Below, piece after piece: positions 29,487-38,254 of a DNA stretch of 64,000 nucleotides. The notes beneath the pieces are model-generated. The model made no database searches and was not told the DNA's origin. It was given only the letters and a program-made list of their open reading frames with translations. Origin of the DNA: Streptosporangiaceae bacterium NEAU-GS5 (GTDB taxonomy: Bacteria > Actinomycetota > Actinomycetes > Streptosporangiales > Streptosporangiaceae); NCBI GenBank assembly GCA_017592665.1, contig JAGFNW010000002.1, positions 124,001 to 188,000 on the forward strand, given 5' to 3'. The position numbers and the translations under genes are program-made. The stretch's first letter is position 1, and every line of letters begins with the position of its first letter.

Positions 29487-30165
29487 CTGCGGGACACCGC
29501 CTATACACGCCTATGAGGAATCCGACGACTCGCGGGAGTATTGAATTCACCCGCCACCTCACCCGGCCACGTACTTTTACACCCTGACGCCACCCACCCC
29601 CCACCACCGCCATTCCCACCCCGCTCCCCCATCCCCAAGCCAGGCCCCCACCGCCCGTCCCCGAGACCAACACCCAACGCAGGCCAACCCCCAACGCCCA
29701 GGCCCAACGCCACCACCCCACCCCCGCAGCCGCCCCCGGCCCCAGCCCGAGACCACGCCATCTCGCGGCCGGACCCCGCCCCGACCTGCCCCATCCTGCA
29801 GGACCCCGCCCCCACCGCCGCCAATTCCGAGGCCACCCCGCTCACAGCCACCGCGGCCACCGCGGCCACCGCACCCTGTCGCCCACAGCCCGCGCCCGCG
29901 CAGCCGACCGACATCCCGCCACACCACCACGACACCCACCGCGCACGGGTGAGCGCATCCGGCGTCTAGGTTGCAGCTGGCGACGCCCACGACAGGCAGC
30001 CACTCCCGGACAGGAAATATCACTCAAGGACCGCTTACAGGGGATGTGCCACCACTGCCCACCCGCCGGAGGCAACTCCCCCGCTAACAGGCCCGGCCGC
30101 AGGAACCCGCCAGCTACCGGCCTCGGCCGCCGGCATCGCCACTCGCCCCCGCGGGAGGCACCGTC

Positions 30166-30221
30166 GGGCGCAACAAACCGGGCGCAACAAACCGGGCGCA
30201 ACAAACCGGGCGCAACAAACA
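30166..30221 (+). repeat. 14-base tandem repeat GGGCGCAACAAACC x4
   Basis: Three perfect copies (30166-30207) and a fourth with the last base changed. The 14-base period is not a multiple of three, which argues against coding use. Confidence 0.9.
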
Positions 30222-30296
30222 ATGAGCCGCCGACGGGGGCACGACCCCCAAACCCTGCCACCGGACGCTCCGCAAAGTGGATCTCACGACGGCAGG

Positions 30297-30333
30297 CCGC
30301 CCGCACGTGGAGCCGACGTCCACGTGCGGGCGG
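30297..30333. repeat. 15-base perfect inverted repeat (hairpin 1)
   Basis: CCGCCCGCACGTGGA at 30297-30311 and its exact complement at 30319-30333, separated by 7 bases. No T-run follows on either strand, so it is not a standard intrinsic terminator. Confidence 0.85.
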
Positions 30334-30412
30334 GGTGCCCAGCAGACCAGCAACCTTCGCCCGCCGACGGCGAGCCGGGTCATGCGTCCGTCGCTGGCGA
30401 GCGGGTCACAAA

Positions 30413-30453
30413 CCCGCTGTCGGGAGGCCGGTCACAAACCTTCCGACAGCGGG
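30413..30453. repeat. 15-base inverted repeat (hairpin 2) with GGTCACAAA loop
   Basis: CCCGCTGTCGGGAGG at 30413-30427 pairs with CCTTCCGACAGCGGG at 30439-30453; the only mismatch is a G-T that would be G-U in RNA of the plus strand. The loop carries GGTCACAAA, also found just upstream at 30403, where AGCGGGT-CACAA-ACCCGCT forms a competing smaller hairpin (30400-30418). Confidence 0.8.
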
Positions 30454-30800
30454 CCGGTCGCGAGCCTGCTGGGATGCGAGCCAGTCACGCCCGCTGCAAT
30501 GCGTGCCCGCTGCGGGTCCCCTACGGTCGTGCGCCACACCACACGAGACGAAGAGTGTGACCAGCCCGCCCCTCCAATGCTCCGCTGCCACCCGCGAAAT
30601 TAAGTGAGCAATTCTTACTCAATCGCGCTTAGAACCGTTCCGATGTCCTCGCCAGCGGCTGCCTTCCGATGCGCTCATCGAGCACGCCAGACGTCGTACG
30701 AGCCGAGGTGGGCAGAAGGCGGGGGGTGGGCTGGCCGGCAGGAGACAGTGGCAGGGGCAGTGGCAGGGCGACGAGGCGGGGCGGGAGAAGGCGGGGTGGG

Positions 30801-32912
30801 TTATTGGACGCCGGCTTCGCGCATGTCGCGGACTTCGCGTTTGAGCTCTTTGATCTCGTCGCGGAGGCGGGCGGCGACTTCGAATTGGAGGTCGGCGGCG
30901 GCGGCGTGCATCTGCTCGGTCAGGGACTCGATCAGGGCCTCGAGCTGGGCACGGGGCATCTCGCCGACGATGGCCTTGGCGTGCTGGCCGGTCTGCCGGT
31001 TGGCGGCGAAGCCGGGGACGGGCGCCTTGCCGCGGGACTGACGGCGGCCGCCGCCCATGAGCTGCTCGGTGTCGGCGTCCTCGCGGACCAGCGAGTCGAG
31101 GATGTCGGCGATCCGCTTCCGCAGGGGCTGCGGGTCGATGCCGTTGGCCTCGTTGTAGGCGACCTGCTTGGCCCGGCGCCGGTTGGTCTCGTCGATGGCG
31201 CGCTGCATGCTCGGCGTGACGGCGTCGGCATACATGTGGACCTCGCCGGACACGTTTCGGGCGGCACGGCCGATGGTCTGGATCAGCGAGGTCTCCGAGC
31301 GGAGGAATCCCTCCTTGTCGGCGTCGAGGATGGCGACCAGCGACACCTCGGGCAGGTCGAGGCCCTCCCGGAGCAGGTTGATGCCCACCAGGACGTCGAA
31401 CTCGCCCATCCGGAGCTCGCGGAGCAGCTCGATGCGGCGCAGGGTGTCGACCTCGCTGTGCAGATAGCGCACGCGGATGCCGTTCTCGAGCAGATAGTCG
31501 GTGAGGTCTTCGGCCATCTTCTTGGTCAGCGTGGTGACCAAGACCCGCTCGTCCTTCGCGGCGCGCGTCCTGATCTCTTCCATGAGGTCGTCGATCTGGC
31601 CCTTCGTGGGCTTGACCACGACCTCGGGGTCGACCAGCCCGGTCGGGCGGATGACCTGCTCGACCACGTCACCGTGGGTGCGGCCCAGCTCATACGGCCC
31701 TGGGGTGGCCGACAGGTAGACGGTCTGGCCGATCCGCCCCAGGAACTCCTCCCACTTCAGCGGCCGGTTGTCCATCGCGGACGGCAGCCGGAAGCCGTGC
31801 TCGACCAGGGCTCGCTTGCGCGAGGCGTCGCCCTCGTACATGGCGCCGATCTGCGGGACGGTCTGGTGCGACTCGTCGAGCACCAGCAGGAAGTCGTCGG
31901 GGAAGAAGTCGAGCAGGGTGTGCGGCGGCGACCCGGCCTCGCGGCCGTCGATGTGCCGCGAGTAGTTCTCGATGCCGGCGCAGGTGCCGATCTGCCGCAT
32001 CATCTCGATGTCGTACGTCGTGCGCATGCGCAGCCGCTGGGCCTCGAGGAGCTTGCCCTGCCGCTCCAGCTCGGCCAGCCGCTCGGCGAGCTCGGCCTCG
32101 ATGCCGTTGATCGCCCGCTCCATCCGCTCGGGACCGGCCACATAGTGCGTGGCGGGGAAGATGGCCAGCTCCTGGTCTTCGGAGATGACCTCGCCGGTGA
32201 GCGGGTGGAGGGTGGTCAGCTTCTCGATCTCGTCGCCGAACATCTCGATGCGTACGGCCAGCTCCTGATAGACGGGGATGACCTCGATCGTGTCGCCGCG
32301 CACACGGAACGTGCCGCGCGTGAAGGCGAGGTCGTTGCGCGCATACTGCATGTCGACGAGCCGGCGCAGCAGCTTGTCGCGCTCGACCTGCTGGCCGATC
32401 CGGAGACGGACCATGCGGTCGACATACTCCTGCGGGGTGCCGAGGCCGTAGATGCAGGAGACGGAGGCCACGACGATCACGTCGCGGCGGGACACCAGCG
32501 ACCAGGTGGCCGAGTGGCGCAGCCGCTCGACCTCCTCGTTGATCGAGGAGTCCTTCTCGATATAGGTGTCAGTCTGGGCGATGTAAGCCTCAGGCTGGTA
32601 GTAGTCGTAGTAGGAGACGAAGTATTCGACCGCGTTGTCGGGCATCATCTCCCGCAGCTCGTTGGCGAACTGCGCGGCCAGCGTCTTGTTGGGCTGCATC
32701 ACGAGCGTGGGCCGCTGCAACTTCTCGATGAGCCAGGCGATGGACGCGGTCTTGCCGGTGCCGGTGGCACCGAGCAGGACCGAATCCTTGTCGCCCGCCT
32801 TCACGCGGCGCTCCAGGTCGGCGATCGCGGCGGGCTGGTCTCCCGACGGCGTCATATCGGTGACGACCTTGATCGGGGCCGCCCTGCGCTCAATTTCTGA
32901 TACAGGCCTCAC
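30801..32912 (-). CDS. uvrB: UvrABC excision nuclease subunit B
   Basis: A 703-residue DNA-damage recognition helicase of nucleotide excision repair. It has Walker A GATGTGKT (K54), the beta-hairpin tyrosines [11 protein letters not shown] that clamp the damaged strand, helicase motifs including [12 protein letters not shown] and QTIGRAARN, and a C-terminal UVR domain ([20 protein letters not shown]) that binds UvrC. The GTG start at 32912 gives the usual length. Its location near coaE, rpsA and polA is the conserved actinobacterial order. Confidence 0.98.
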   Translation of the reverse strand: MRPVSEIERRAAPIKVVTDMTPSGDQPAAIADLERRVKAGDKDSVLLGATGTGKTASIAWLIEKLQRPTLVMQPNKTLAAQFANELREMMPDNAVEYFVSYYDYYQPEAYIAQTDTYIEKDSSINEEVERLRHSATWSLVSRRDVIVVASVSCIYGLGTPQEYVDRMVRLRIGQQVERDKLLRRLVDMQYARNDLAFTRGTFRVRGDTIEVIPVYQELAVRIEMFGDEIEKLTTLHPLTGEVISEDQELAIFPATHYVAGPERMERAINGIEAELAERLAELERQGKLLEAQRLRMRTTYDIEMMRQIGTCAGIENYSRHIDGREAGSPPHTLLDFFPDDFLLVLDESHQTVPQIGAMYEGDASRKRALVEHGFRLPSAMDNRPLKWEEFLGRIGQTVYLSATPGPYELGRTHGDVVEQVIRPTGLVDPEVVVKPTKGQIDDLMEEIRTRAAKDERVLVTTLTKKMAEDLTDYLLENGIRVRYLHSEVDTLRRIELLRELRMGEFDVLVGINLLREGLDLPEVSLVAILDADKEGFLRSETSLIQTIGRAARNVSGEVHMYADAVTPSMQRAIDETNRRRAKQVAYNEANGIDPQPLRKRIADILDSLVREDADTEQLMGGGRRQSRGKAPVPGFAANRQTGQHAKAIVGEMPRAQLEALIESLTEQMHAAAADLQFEVAARLRDEIKELKREVRDMREAGVQ

Positions 32913-32964
32913 GCTTCCCTAACCTACGCGCCCCCACCGACATTTCCGCCGCGGCCCCGCAGAC

Positions 32965-33939
32965 CTAGTAACGCTCCCCGGCGAACCGGCCGGCCAGCGC
33001 GTCGAGCCGCTCCAGCTCCTCCTTCGCCAGCTCGATGCCGGCCGCGCCCACGTTCTGCTCCAGATACGCCACCCGCTTGGTGCCGGGAATGGGCACGACG
33101 TCGTCGCCCTGCGCGTGGACCCAGGCCAGCGCGACCTGGCCCGCCAACACCCCACGGTCGGCGGCGATCTCGCGGACCACGTCGACGACCCGCTGGTTGG
33201 TGTCGAAGGCGCCTTCGGCGAACCGCGGGAACCGGCGCCGCACGTCTTCGGGCGCCAGGGTGTCCACCGTGGTGACCGCGCCGGTCAGGAAGCCCCGGCC
33301 GAGCGGCGAGAACGGGACGATGCCGACGCCGAGCCGCCGCGCCGTGGGCAGCACCGAATCCTCGATGTCGCGCGTCCACAGCGACCACTCGCTCTGCAGG
33401 GCGGTGATCGGGTGCACCGAGTTCGCCCGGGTCAGCTCGTCCGCGTCGACCTCGGACACGCCGAGGTAGCGCACCTTCCCGGCCTGTACGAGCTCGGCCA
33501 TCGCGCCGATCGACTCCTCGATGGGCGTCTTGGGGTCGACCCGGTGCAGGTAGTAGAGGTCGATCCGGTCGGTCTTGAGCCGCTGCAGGGAGGCGTCGCA
33601 GGCCTGCCGGATGTAGTCGGGGTCGGCGCGCAGGTTGAACCGGATGCTGCCGGGCGTCGGAATGCCGGTGATACCGCACTTGCTGGCCAGCACGATCTCC
33701 TCGCGCCGCCGGCGCAGCGCGTATCCAAGGAGCTTCTCGTTGGTCCCGAATCCGTAGATGCCGGTTTCGCCGTACACGTCCGCGGTGTCGATGAGGGTGA
33801 CGCCGAGATCGATGGCCCGCTCGAGGGTGGCGATCGACTGCGTGTCGTCGGCCGGGCCGTACGACTGGCTCATGCCCATGCAGCCGAGCCCCTGCTGGGA
33901 GACGACGAGACCCTGACTTCCAAGATTGACTGTACGCAT
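32965..33939 (-). CDS. Aldo/keto reductase
   Basis: ATG at 33939 (MRTVNLGSQGLVVS) gives 324 residues, matching the family; upstream in-frame ATG codons would add only unstructured residues. The (alpha/beta)8 barrel has the catalytic tetrad pieces: DTADVYG (Asp and Tyr), ASKCG (Lys in the usual position) and YLHRVDP (His). The C-terminal NADPH site shows VPIPGTKRVAYLEQNVGA. This resembles the AKR13/YakC-like group acting on small aldehydes and ketones. The physiological substrate is unknown. It sits between uvrB and coaE on the same strand. Confidence 0.92.
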   Translation of the reverse strand: MRTVNLGSQGLVVSQQGLGCMGMSQSYGPADDTQSIATLERAIDLGVTLIDTADVYGETGIYGFGTNEKLLGYALRRRREEIVLASKCGITGIPTPGSIRFNLRADPDYIRQACDASLQRLKTDRIDLYYLHRVDPKTPIEESIGAMAELVQAGKVRYLGVSEVDADELTRANSVHPITALQSEWSLWTRDIEDSVLPTARRLGVGIVPFSPLGRGFLTGAVTTVDTLAPEDVRRRFPRFAEGAFDTNQRVVDVVREIAADRGVLAGQVALAWVHAQGDDVVPIPGTKRVAYLEQNVGAAGIELAKEELERLDALAGRFAGERY

Positions 33940-33983
33940 ACACATCAACCTAGAACGTGGAGCGCGCTCCACCGCAAGCGCGA

Positions 33984-34583
33984 TCAGGCGGCGTTGTCGG
34001 CCTGCAGCCGCGACCAGACCTCGCCGACCTTGGCGTCGAGATCGGCGAGCGGCCCGTTGTTGTCGACCACGATGTCGGCCACCGCGAGGCGCTCCTCGCG
34101 GCCGGCCTGGGCCGCGATCCTGGCCTTCGCGTCCTCCTCCGACATGCCGCGAATGCGGACGAGCCGGTCGAGCCGCACGTCATCGGCGGCGTCGACCACG
34201 ATCACCACGTCATAAAGCGAGGAGAGCTTGTTCTCTACGAGCAGCGGCACGTCGTAGACGACGATGGCCCCGTCGGCGACCGCCTCCTGCAGCTCGGCCA
34301 CACGCGCGCCGACCCGCGGATGGACGATGCCGTTGAGCACCGCGAGCCGCTGTTTGTCGGGGAATACGATCGACCCCAGTTTCTCCCGGTTGAGCGAACC
34401 GTCACCGCGCAACACCGACCGGCCGAACGCCTCGACGATCGCCGCCAGCCCTGGCGTGCCCGGCTCCACCACCTCTCGAGCGATCTTGTCGGCGTCGATG
34501 ACCGCCGCTCCCAGCGCGGCCAGACGGCCCGAAACCTCGCTCTTCCCCGACCCGATTCCGCCGGTCAGCCCGACCTTCAGCAC
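33984..34583 (-). CDS. coaE: Dephospho-CoA kinase
   Basis: A 199-residue kinase for the last step of CoA synthesis, phosphorylating the 3'-OH of dephospho-CoA. The P-loop [13 protein letters not shown] is at residues about 6-18. [20 protein letters not shown] is the substrate lid, and [11 protein letters not shown] and [23 protein letters not shown] are standard. Actinobacterial CoaE proteins often carry a long C-terminal UPF0157/GrpB-like extension; that domain is absent here. It follows the acetyltransferase gene by 9 bases. Confidence 0.95.
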   Translation of the reverse strand: MLKVGLTGGIGSGKSEVSGRLAALGAAVIDADKIAREVVEPGTPGLAAIVEAFGRSVLRGDGSLNREKLGSIVFPDKQRLAVLNGIVHPRVGARVAELQEAVADGAIVVYDVPLLVENKLSSLYDVVIVVDAADDVRLDRLVRIRGMSEEDAKARIAAQAGREERLAVADIVVDNNGPLADLDAKVGEVWSRLQADNAA

Positions 34584-34592
34584 GCTCGCAGC

Positions 34593-35066
34593 CTACCGGG
34601 ACCGGCGCAGGTGGACGATGGTCAAATGGTCGAGAGCCCGGTCACGCCGGGTCTCCCGATAGCCGTGCCGCCGGTAAAGCCGCAGGTTGCCCTCCGAGAG
34701 ATGGCCCGTGAACAGGTCGAACGCGCCGATTTCCGGGAATCTCCGGGGGATCTCCTCGTGCACGGCGGTTAACAGGGCGGTGCCGATCCCCCGGCCCTGC
34801 AGGTCGGGCGCCACCACGAGCCGCCCGACCAGACAGGCCTTCTCCGACATCTGCGCGCGCACCGCGCCCACGATCCGGCCGTCCAGCACGGCCTTGAGCA
34901 CGGTCGAGGCCTCGATCGCCCGTCGCATCTGATCGAGCGACTCCACCAGCGGCGGAATGAACGGATCCCCGTAGAGCTGGGCCTCGCTCACATAAGCGGC
35001 GCGCTGCACGGTGAGGATCTCCCCGGCATCCGGCGGGACGGCCCTCAGGACTTCCACGGTCTCCAC
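34593..35066 (-). CDS. GNAT family N-acetyltransferase
   Basis: A 157-residue GNAT protein. The acetyl-CoA motif A is clear: VGRLVVAPDLQGRGIGTALL (V-P-x-x-Q-G-x-G-I-G). It is preceded by beta-strand pair KAVLDGRIVGAVRAQMSE and followed by FTGHLSEGNLRLYRRHGY, the usual motif B with the catalytic-site Tyr. The substrate (amine of a small molecule or a protein) is unknown. A GTG start at 35066 and the 9-base spacing to coaE suggest co-transcription with it. Confidence 0.88.
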   Translation of the reverse strand: METVEVLRAVPPDAGEILTVQRAAYVSEAQLYGDPFIPPLVESLDQMRRAIEASTVLKAVLDGRIVGAVRAQMSEKACLVGRLVVAPDLQGRGIGTALLTAVHEEIPRRFPEIGAFDLFTGHLSEGNLRLYRRHGYRETRRDRALDHLTIVHLRRSR

Positions 35067-35098
35067 CGGGCAACCCTACTGGCCGCCGAGGCCTGTTC

Positions 35099-35359
35099 TC
35101 ATGGTCGCCCGGTCAGCGCGGGGAGCAGCCGATGGGGCTCGGGGGCGGGGAAGCCAGGCGCGGTGCCCATGAGGCTGAACGTGGCGGTGGCCCCTGGTGC
35201 GAGGTTGCCGTTCCAGGATGTGTTCCCGAAGGCGTACGCGCCGACGATGGCGATGTGCGGGAGCGGCACGGCGCCCGACACGGAGAGGACCGACTCACCG
35301 TGCTGGTAGATCCATCCCACGGCCCAGCCCGCGATGGGGACGGCGCGCCGCCGCTGCAC
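35099..35359 (-). pseudogene. Relic of a family 2 carbohydrate-binding module
   Basis: An 86-codon open stretch whose residues 9-72 read like the last two thirds of a CBM2: IAGWAVGWIYQHGESV (the core Trp-x-Val-x-Trp strand) and NTSWNGNLAPGATATF with the terminal GTAPG turn. No signal peptide, catalytic domain or first third of the module precedes it, and no ribosome-binding site is seen, so it looks like the decayed end of a secreted glycoside hydrolase or chitinase gene. It is not a copy of the CBM2 in the GH9 cellulase of this window. It lies between the acetyltransferase and the rpsA terminator. Confidence 0.6.
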
Positions 35360-35418
35360 CGGCCGAGAAACGCGAAGGAAGCCGTGAATCGTTCATCGCG
35401 GACCATTCCTTGACAAGG

Positions 35419-35452
35419 CGAGAGCCCCGCCCGGAAAGGGGCGGGGCTCTCG
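35419..35452 (-). terminator. Intrinsic terminator of rpsA
   Basis: A perfect 14-base inverted repeat, CGAGAGCCCCGCCC (35419-35432) with a 6-base loop, 25 bases beyond the rpsA stop. As in many GC-rich actinobacteria, no strong U-tract follows. Confidence 0.8.
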
Positions 35453-35476
35453 GTCACGCTTGCAGGGCTGAACGGG

Positions 35477-36943
35477 TCAGCTCTGACCACCGGCCAGCTT
35501 CTCCCGGAGGGCGGCGAGGGCCTCGTCGGAGGCCAGGGCGCCCTGGGAAGGAGCCTGGGGCTGCGACTCGCCGCTGTAGGAGGACGGCGCGGCCTCGCTG
35601 GCCTCGGCCTCCTCGGCGCGCGCCTTCTCGACCTGGCTCTTGTGGGCCTCGAAGCGGGCCTGGGCCTCGGCGTACTGCCGCTCCCACTCCTCGCGCTGCT
35701 TGTCGAAGCCCTCGAGCCACTCGCCGGTCTCGGCGTCGAAGCCTTCGGGGTAGATGTAGTTGCCCTCGGAGTCGTACGAGGCGGCCATGCCGTAGAGGGT
35801 CGGGTCGAACTCGACGTCCGCTCCGATGGCGCCCTCGTTGGCCTGCTTGAGCGACAGGCTGATCCGGCGCCGGTCGAGGTCGATGTCGATGATCTTCACG
35901 AAGATCTCGTCGCCGACCTGGACGACCTGCTCGGGGATCTCCACGTGGCGCTCGGCCAGCTCGGAGATGTGCACCAGGCCCTCGATGCCCTCCTCGACGC
36001 GGACGAACGCGCCGAAGGGAACGAGCTTGGTGACCCGGCCGGGAACGACCTGGCCGATCTGGTGCGTCCGGGCGAACTGCTGCCACGGGTCTTCCTGGGT
36101 CGCCTTCAGCGACAGGGAGACGCGCTCGCGCTCCATGTCGACGTCGAGGACCTCGACCGTGACCTCCTGGCCCACCTCGACCACCTCGGAAGGGTGATCG
36201 ATGTGCTTCCAGGACAGCTCGGACACGTGCACCAGGCCGTCGACGCCGCCGAGGTCGACGAAGGCGCCGAAGTTGACGATCGAGGACACGACGCCCTTGC
36301 GGACCTGGCCCTTCTGCAGGGTGTTGAGGAAAGTCTGGCGAACCTCGGACTGGGTCTGCTCGAGCCAGGCGCGGCGCGAAAGAACCACGTTGTTGCGGTT
36401 CTTGTCGAGCTCTATGATCTTCGCCTCGAGCTCGCGGCCGACATACGGCTGCAGATCGCGGACCCGGCGCATCTCGACCAGCGATGCCGGCAAGAAGCCG
36501 CGCAGGCCGATGTCGAGGATGAGGCCGCCCTTGACGACCTCGATGACCGTGCCGGTGACAATGCCGTCTTCGTCCTTGATCTTCTCGATCGTGCCCCAGG
36601 CGCGCTCGTACTGGGCGCGCTTCTTGGACAGGATCAGACGGCCTTCCTTGTCCTCCTTCTGGAGAACCAGGGCCTCGACGTGCTCTCCGACCTCGACGAC
36701 GTCAGCAGGATCGACGTCGTGCTTGATCGAAAGTTCGCGAGAGGGGATGACACCTTCGGTTTTGTAACCGATGTCGAGCAAGACCTCGTCTCGATCGACC
36801 TTGACGACGGTGCCCTCAACGATGTCACCGTCGTTGAAGTACTTGATGGTCTCGTCGATCGCGGCGAGGAAGGCCTCCTCCGAACCGATGTCGTTGACCG
36901 CTACCTGCGGAGTGTTAGAGGTGGCCTCAGTGCTGCTCGTCAT
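35477..36943 (-). CDS. rpsA: 30S ribosomal protein S1
   Basis: ATG at 36943 (MTSSTEATSN), preceded by GGAG at the right spacing, gives 488 residues; a longer frame upstream is not needed. Four S1 OB-fold repeats are visible, beginning near GDIVEGTVVKVDRDEVLLDI, GTVIEVVKGGLILDI, RKGVVSSIVNFGAFVDLGG and VPGRVTKLVPFGAFVRVEEG. After them comes an acidic, Gln/Glu/Ala-rich C-terminal tail with DPTLYGMAASYDSEGNY. S1 recruits mRNA to the 30S subunit. The polA-rpsA-coaE-uvrB order is conserved in actinobacteria, interrupted here by a deacetylase and a DUF2127 gene. Confidence 0.97.
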   Translation of the reverse strand: MTSSTEATSNTPQVAVNDIGSEEAFLAAIDETIKYFNDGDIVEGTVVKVDRDEVLLDIGYKTEGVIPSRELSIKHDVDPADVVEVGEHVEALVLQKEDKEGRLILSKKRAQYERAWGTIEKIKDEDGIVTGTVIEVVKGGLILDIGLRGFLPASLVEMRRVRDLQPYVGRELEAKIIELDKNRNNVVLSRRAWLEQTQSEVRQTFLNTLQKGQVRKGVVSSIVNFGAFVDLGGVDGLVHVSELSWKHIDHPSEVVEVGQEVTVEVLDVDMERERVSLSLKATQEDPWQQFARTHQIGQVVPGRVTKLVPFGAFVRVEEGIEGLVHISELAERHVEIPEQVVQVGDEIFVKIIDIDLDRRRISLSLKQANEGAIGADVEFDPTLYGMAASYDSEGNYIYPEGFDAETGEWLEGFDKQREEWERQYAEAQARFEAHKSQVEKARAEEAEASEAAPSSYSGESQPQAPSQGALASDEALAALREKLAGGQS

Positions 36944-37123
36944 GTGTGGAATTGCTCCGAACCGGACAGATGTCGTTGTGTCGAAGCGCGGCAGGCCCTG
37001 TTTCAATCAACCCGGAGGTGTGAGATGACCGAGCGCGAGCCCGCTCCCTAGAGGCGCGCACGAGCCCACAGCGCAGCGATCAGCATATGAGACCTGGAGG
37101 GCGAGGTCAATCCACGGGCATGC

Positions 37124-38203
37124 CTAGTAGGCGATGACCATTTTAGCCCGCTTTGGGGTGATATTACCTTGGAGCGCCTTCGGTAGGGAGACGTGGTTGG
37201 GATCCCCATCCGCTGTATAGCGCTCAGCAGGATGTTTGTCGAGCCATCCAAGCCAGTACGTAGAGCACCAGCGTTTGCACTCGCCTTTCGTCCCGTTCGA
37301 CTGTATTCGCGGGATCGCGTAGCGCTTGAAAGTCTTGGCGTACGGCGACACCGAAGGCTCGGCCCCGGCCAGGAAAACGCCGTCGAAATGATATGAAGTC
37401 CCGTCCCAGGATCCGTCGTGCGCCACGCTCAGCTTCTTCGGCTCCGACCCGTACGGCAGGGCGAACGTCTCCGACTCCGGAGCCCCGATCCGCTTGAGCA
37501 ACCGGCCCTCACGGACGATCTGCTCCTTGACCTGCTTCGTCTTCAACACGTGCAGGTCAGCGTGGGTCCACGTGTGGTTGGCCACCTCGAAGCCGTGATC
37601 GATCAGCCACTTCACTGCCCGCGTCTGGTCGGCCTCGTCCTTCAGCCCGAACGGGTGATGGTTCACCCAGAAGGTGGCGACGGGCCGGAACGACGGGTAC
37701 TTCATTGCGACTTGGTAAATAATCGACACGGCCGTGTCGTTGCGGGGCATTCCCTGCGAGTCCGCGGCGAAATGGCTGGGCCAGCCGTCGTCGAAGGTGA
37801 GCACGACCGGGTGGGTGCCCGCGGGGATGTCGATGTCGCCCCGGACGAACTCGGCCGCCGTGATCGGCACGTAGTGGTCCCTGGCCAGCCGCTCCAACTC
37901 GGTGCGCAGCTGCTCGGGCGTGCGGTCCAGCGAGGAGATGCGGTGCGCGAGGATCCGGTGATACATGATCACGGGCACCACGCCCAGCTCGTTGGCCTTG
38001 ATCTTGCGCGCCGACTCGACGGTCGCCGTCACCGGCGCCGGCTTGGTGGCCGCGGGTAACGCCTGCTTGCTCGGGTGAACGACCGTACGCGAAGCCCGGC
38101 CGTCGTCCCCCGTCTTTGGCAGCAGGGCTAAGGCGACCAAACCCACCGAAACCACCACGACATTGGCGATGGCGGTGACCCGAGCAACGTTCCGCACAGT
38201 CAT
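37124..38203 (-). CDS. Secreted or membrane-anchored polysaccharide deacetylase (NodB domain)
   Basis: A 359-residue protein. One N-terminal membrane segment (residues about 10-29) acts as signal or anchor, then a basic linker, then a CE4/NodB fold. It starts VVPVIMYHRI and contains VVLTFDDGW (motif 1, catalytic base and metal Asp), ANHTWTHADL (motif 2, His-x3-His metal ligands) and ETFALPYGS (motif 3). Such enzymes remove N-acetyl groups from peptidoglycan, chitin or related glycans, often altering lysozyme sensitivity. It lies upstream of rpsA with a 180-base gap that should contain the rpsA promoter. Confidence 0.9.
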   Translation of the reverse strand: MTVRNVARVTAIANVVVVSVGLVALALLPKTGDDGRASRTVVHPSKQALPAATKPAPVTATVESARKIKANELGVVPVIMYHRILAHRISSLDRTPEQLRTELERLARDHYVPITAAEFVRGDIDIPAGTHPVVLTFDDGWPSHFAADSQGMPRNDTAVSIIYQVAMKYPSFRPVATFWVNHHPFGLKDEADQTRAVKWLIDHGFEVANHTWTHADLHVLKTKQVKEQIVREGRLLKRIGAPESETFALPYGSEPKKLSVAHDGSWDGTSYHFDGVFLAGAEPSVSPYAKTFKRYAIPRIQSNGTKGECKRWCSTYWLGWLDKHPAERYTADGDPNHVSLPKALQGNITPKRAKMVIAY

Positions 38204-38254
38204 CGGAGCCTAGTCTCGGTCAGATGAATCGGTCTGTGTGCTGAAATCTGACTT

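Larger units (their letters stand above)
29487..30800. other. 1.3-kb gene-free region, C-rich then repeat- and hairpin-rich
   Basis: No convincing gene lies between the LAL start and the end of uvrB. About 29575-29900 is strongly C-rich on the plus strand (G-rich on minus), with open frames that only encode Pro-rich low complexity. About 30160-30560 holds a 14-base tandem repeat, two long inverted repeats and repeated GGTCACAAACC motifs. The promoter of the LAL gene should be at the left end. Possibly a non-coding RNA or a decayed region; no protein-coding signal was recognised. Confidence 0.6.

Noticed and set aside
29541-29969. Pro-rich 142-codon open frame on the plus strand
   Set aside because: Pure low complexity in a C-rich stretch, no ribosome-binding site and no recognisable domain.
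30166-30453. Possible CRISPR array
   Set aside because: Repeats are 14 bases head-to-tail without spacers, and the hairpin repeats differ from each other; no cas genes nearby.
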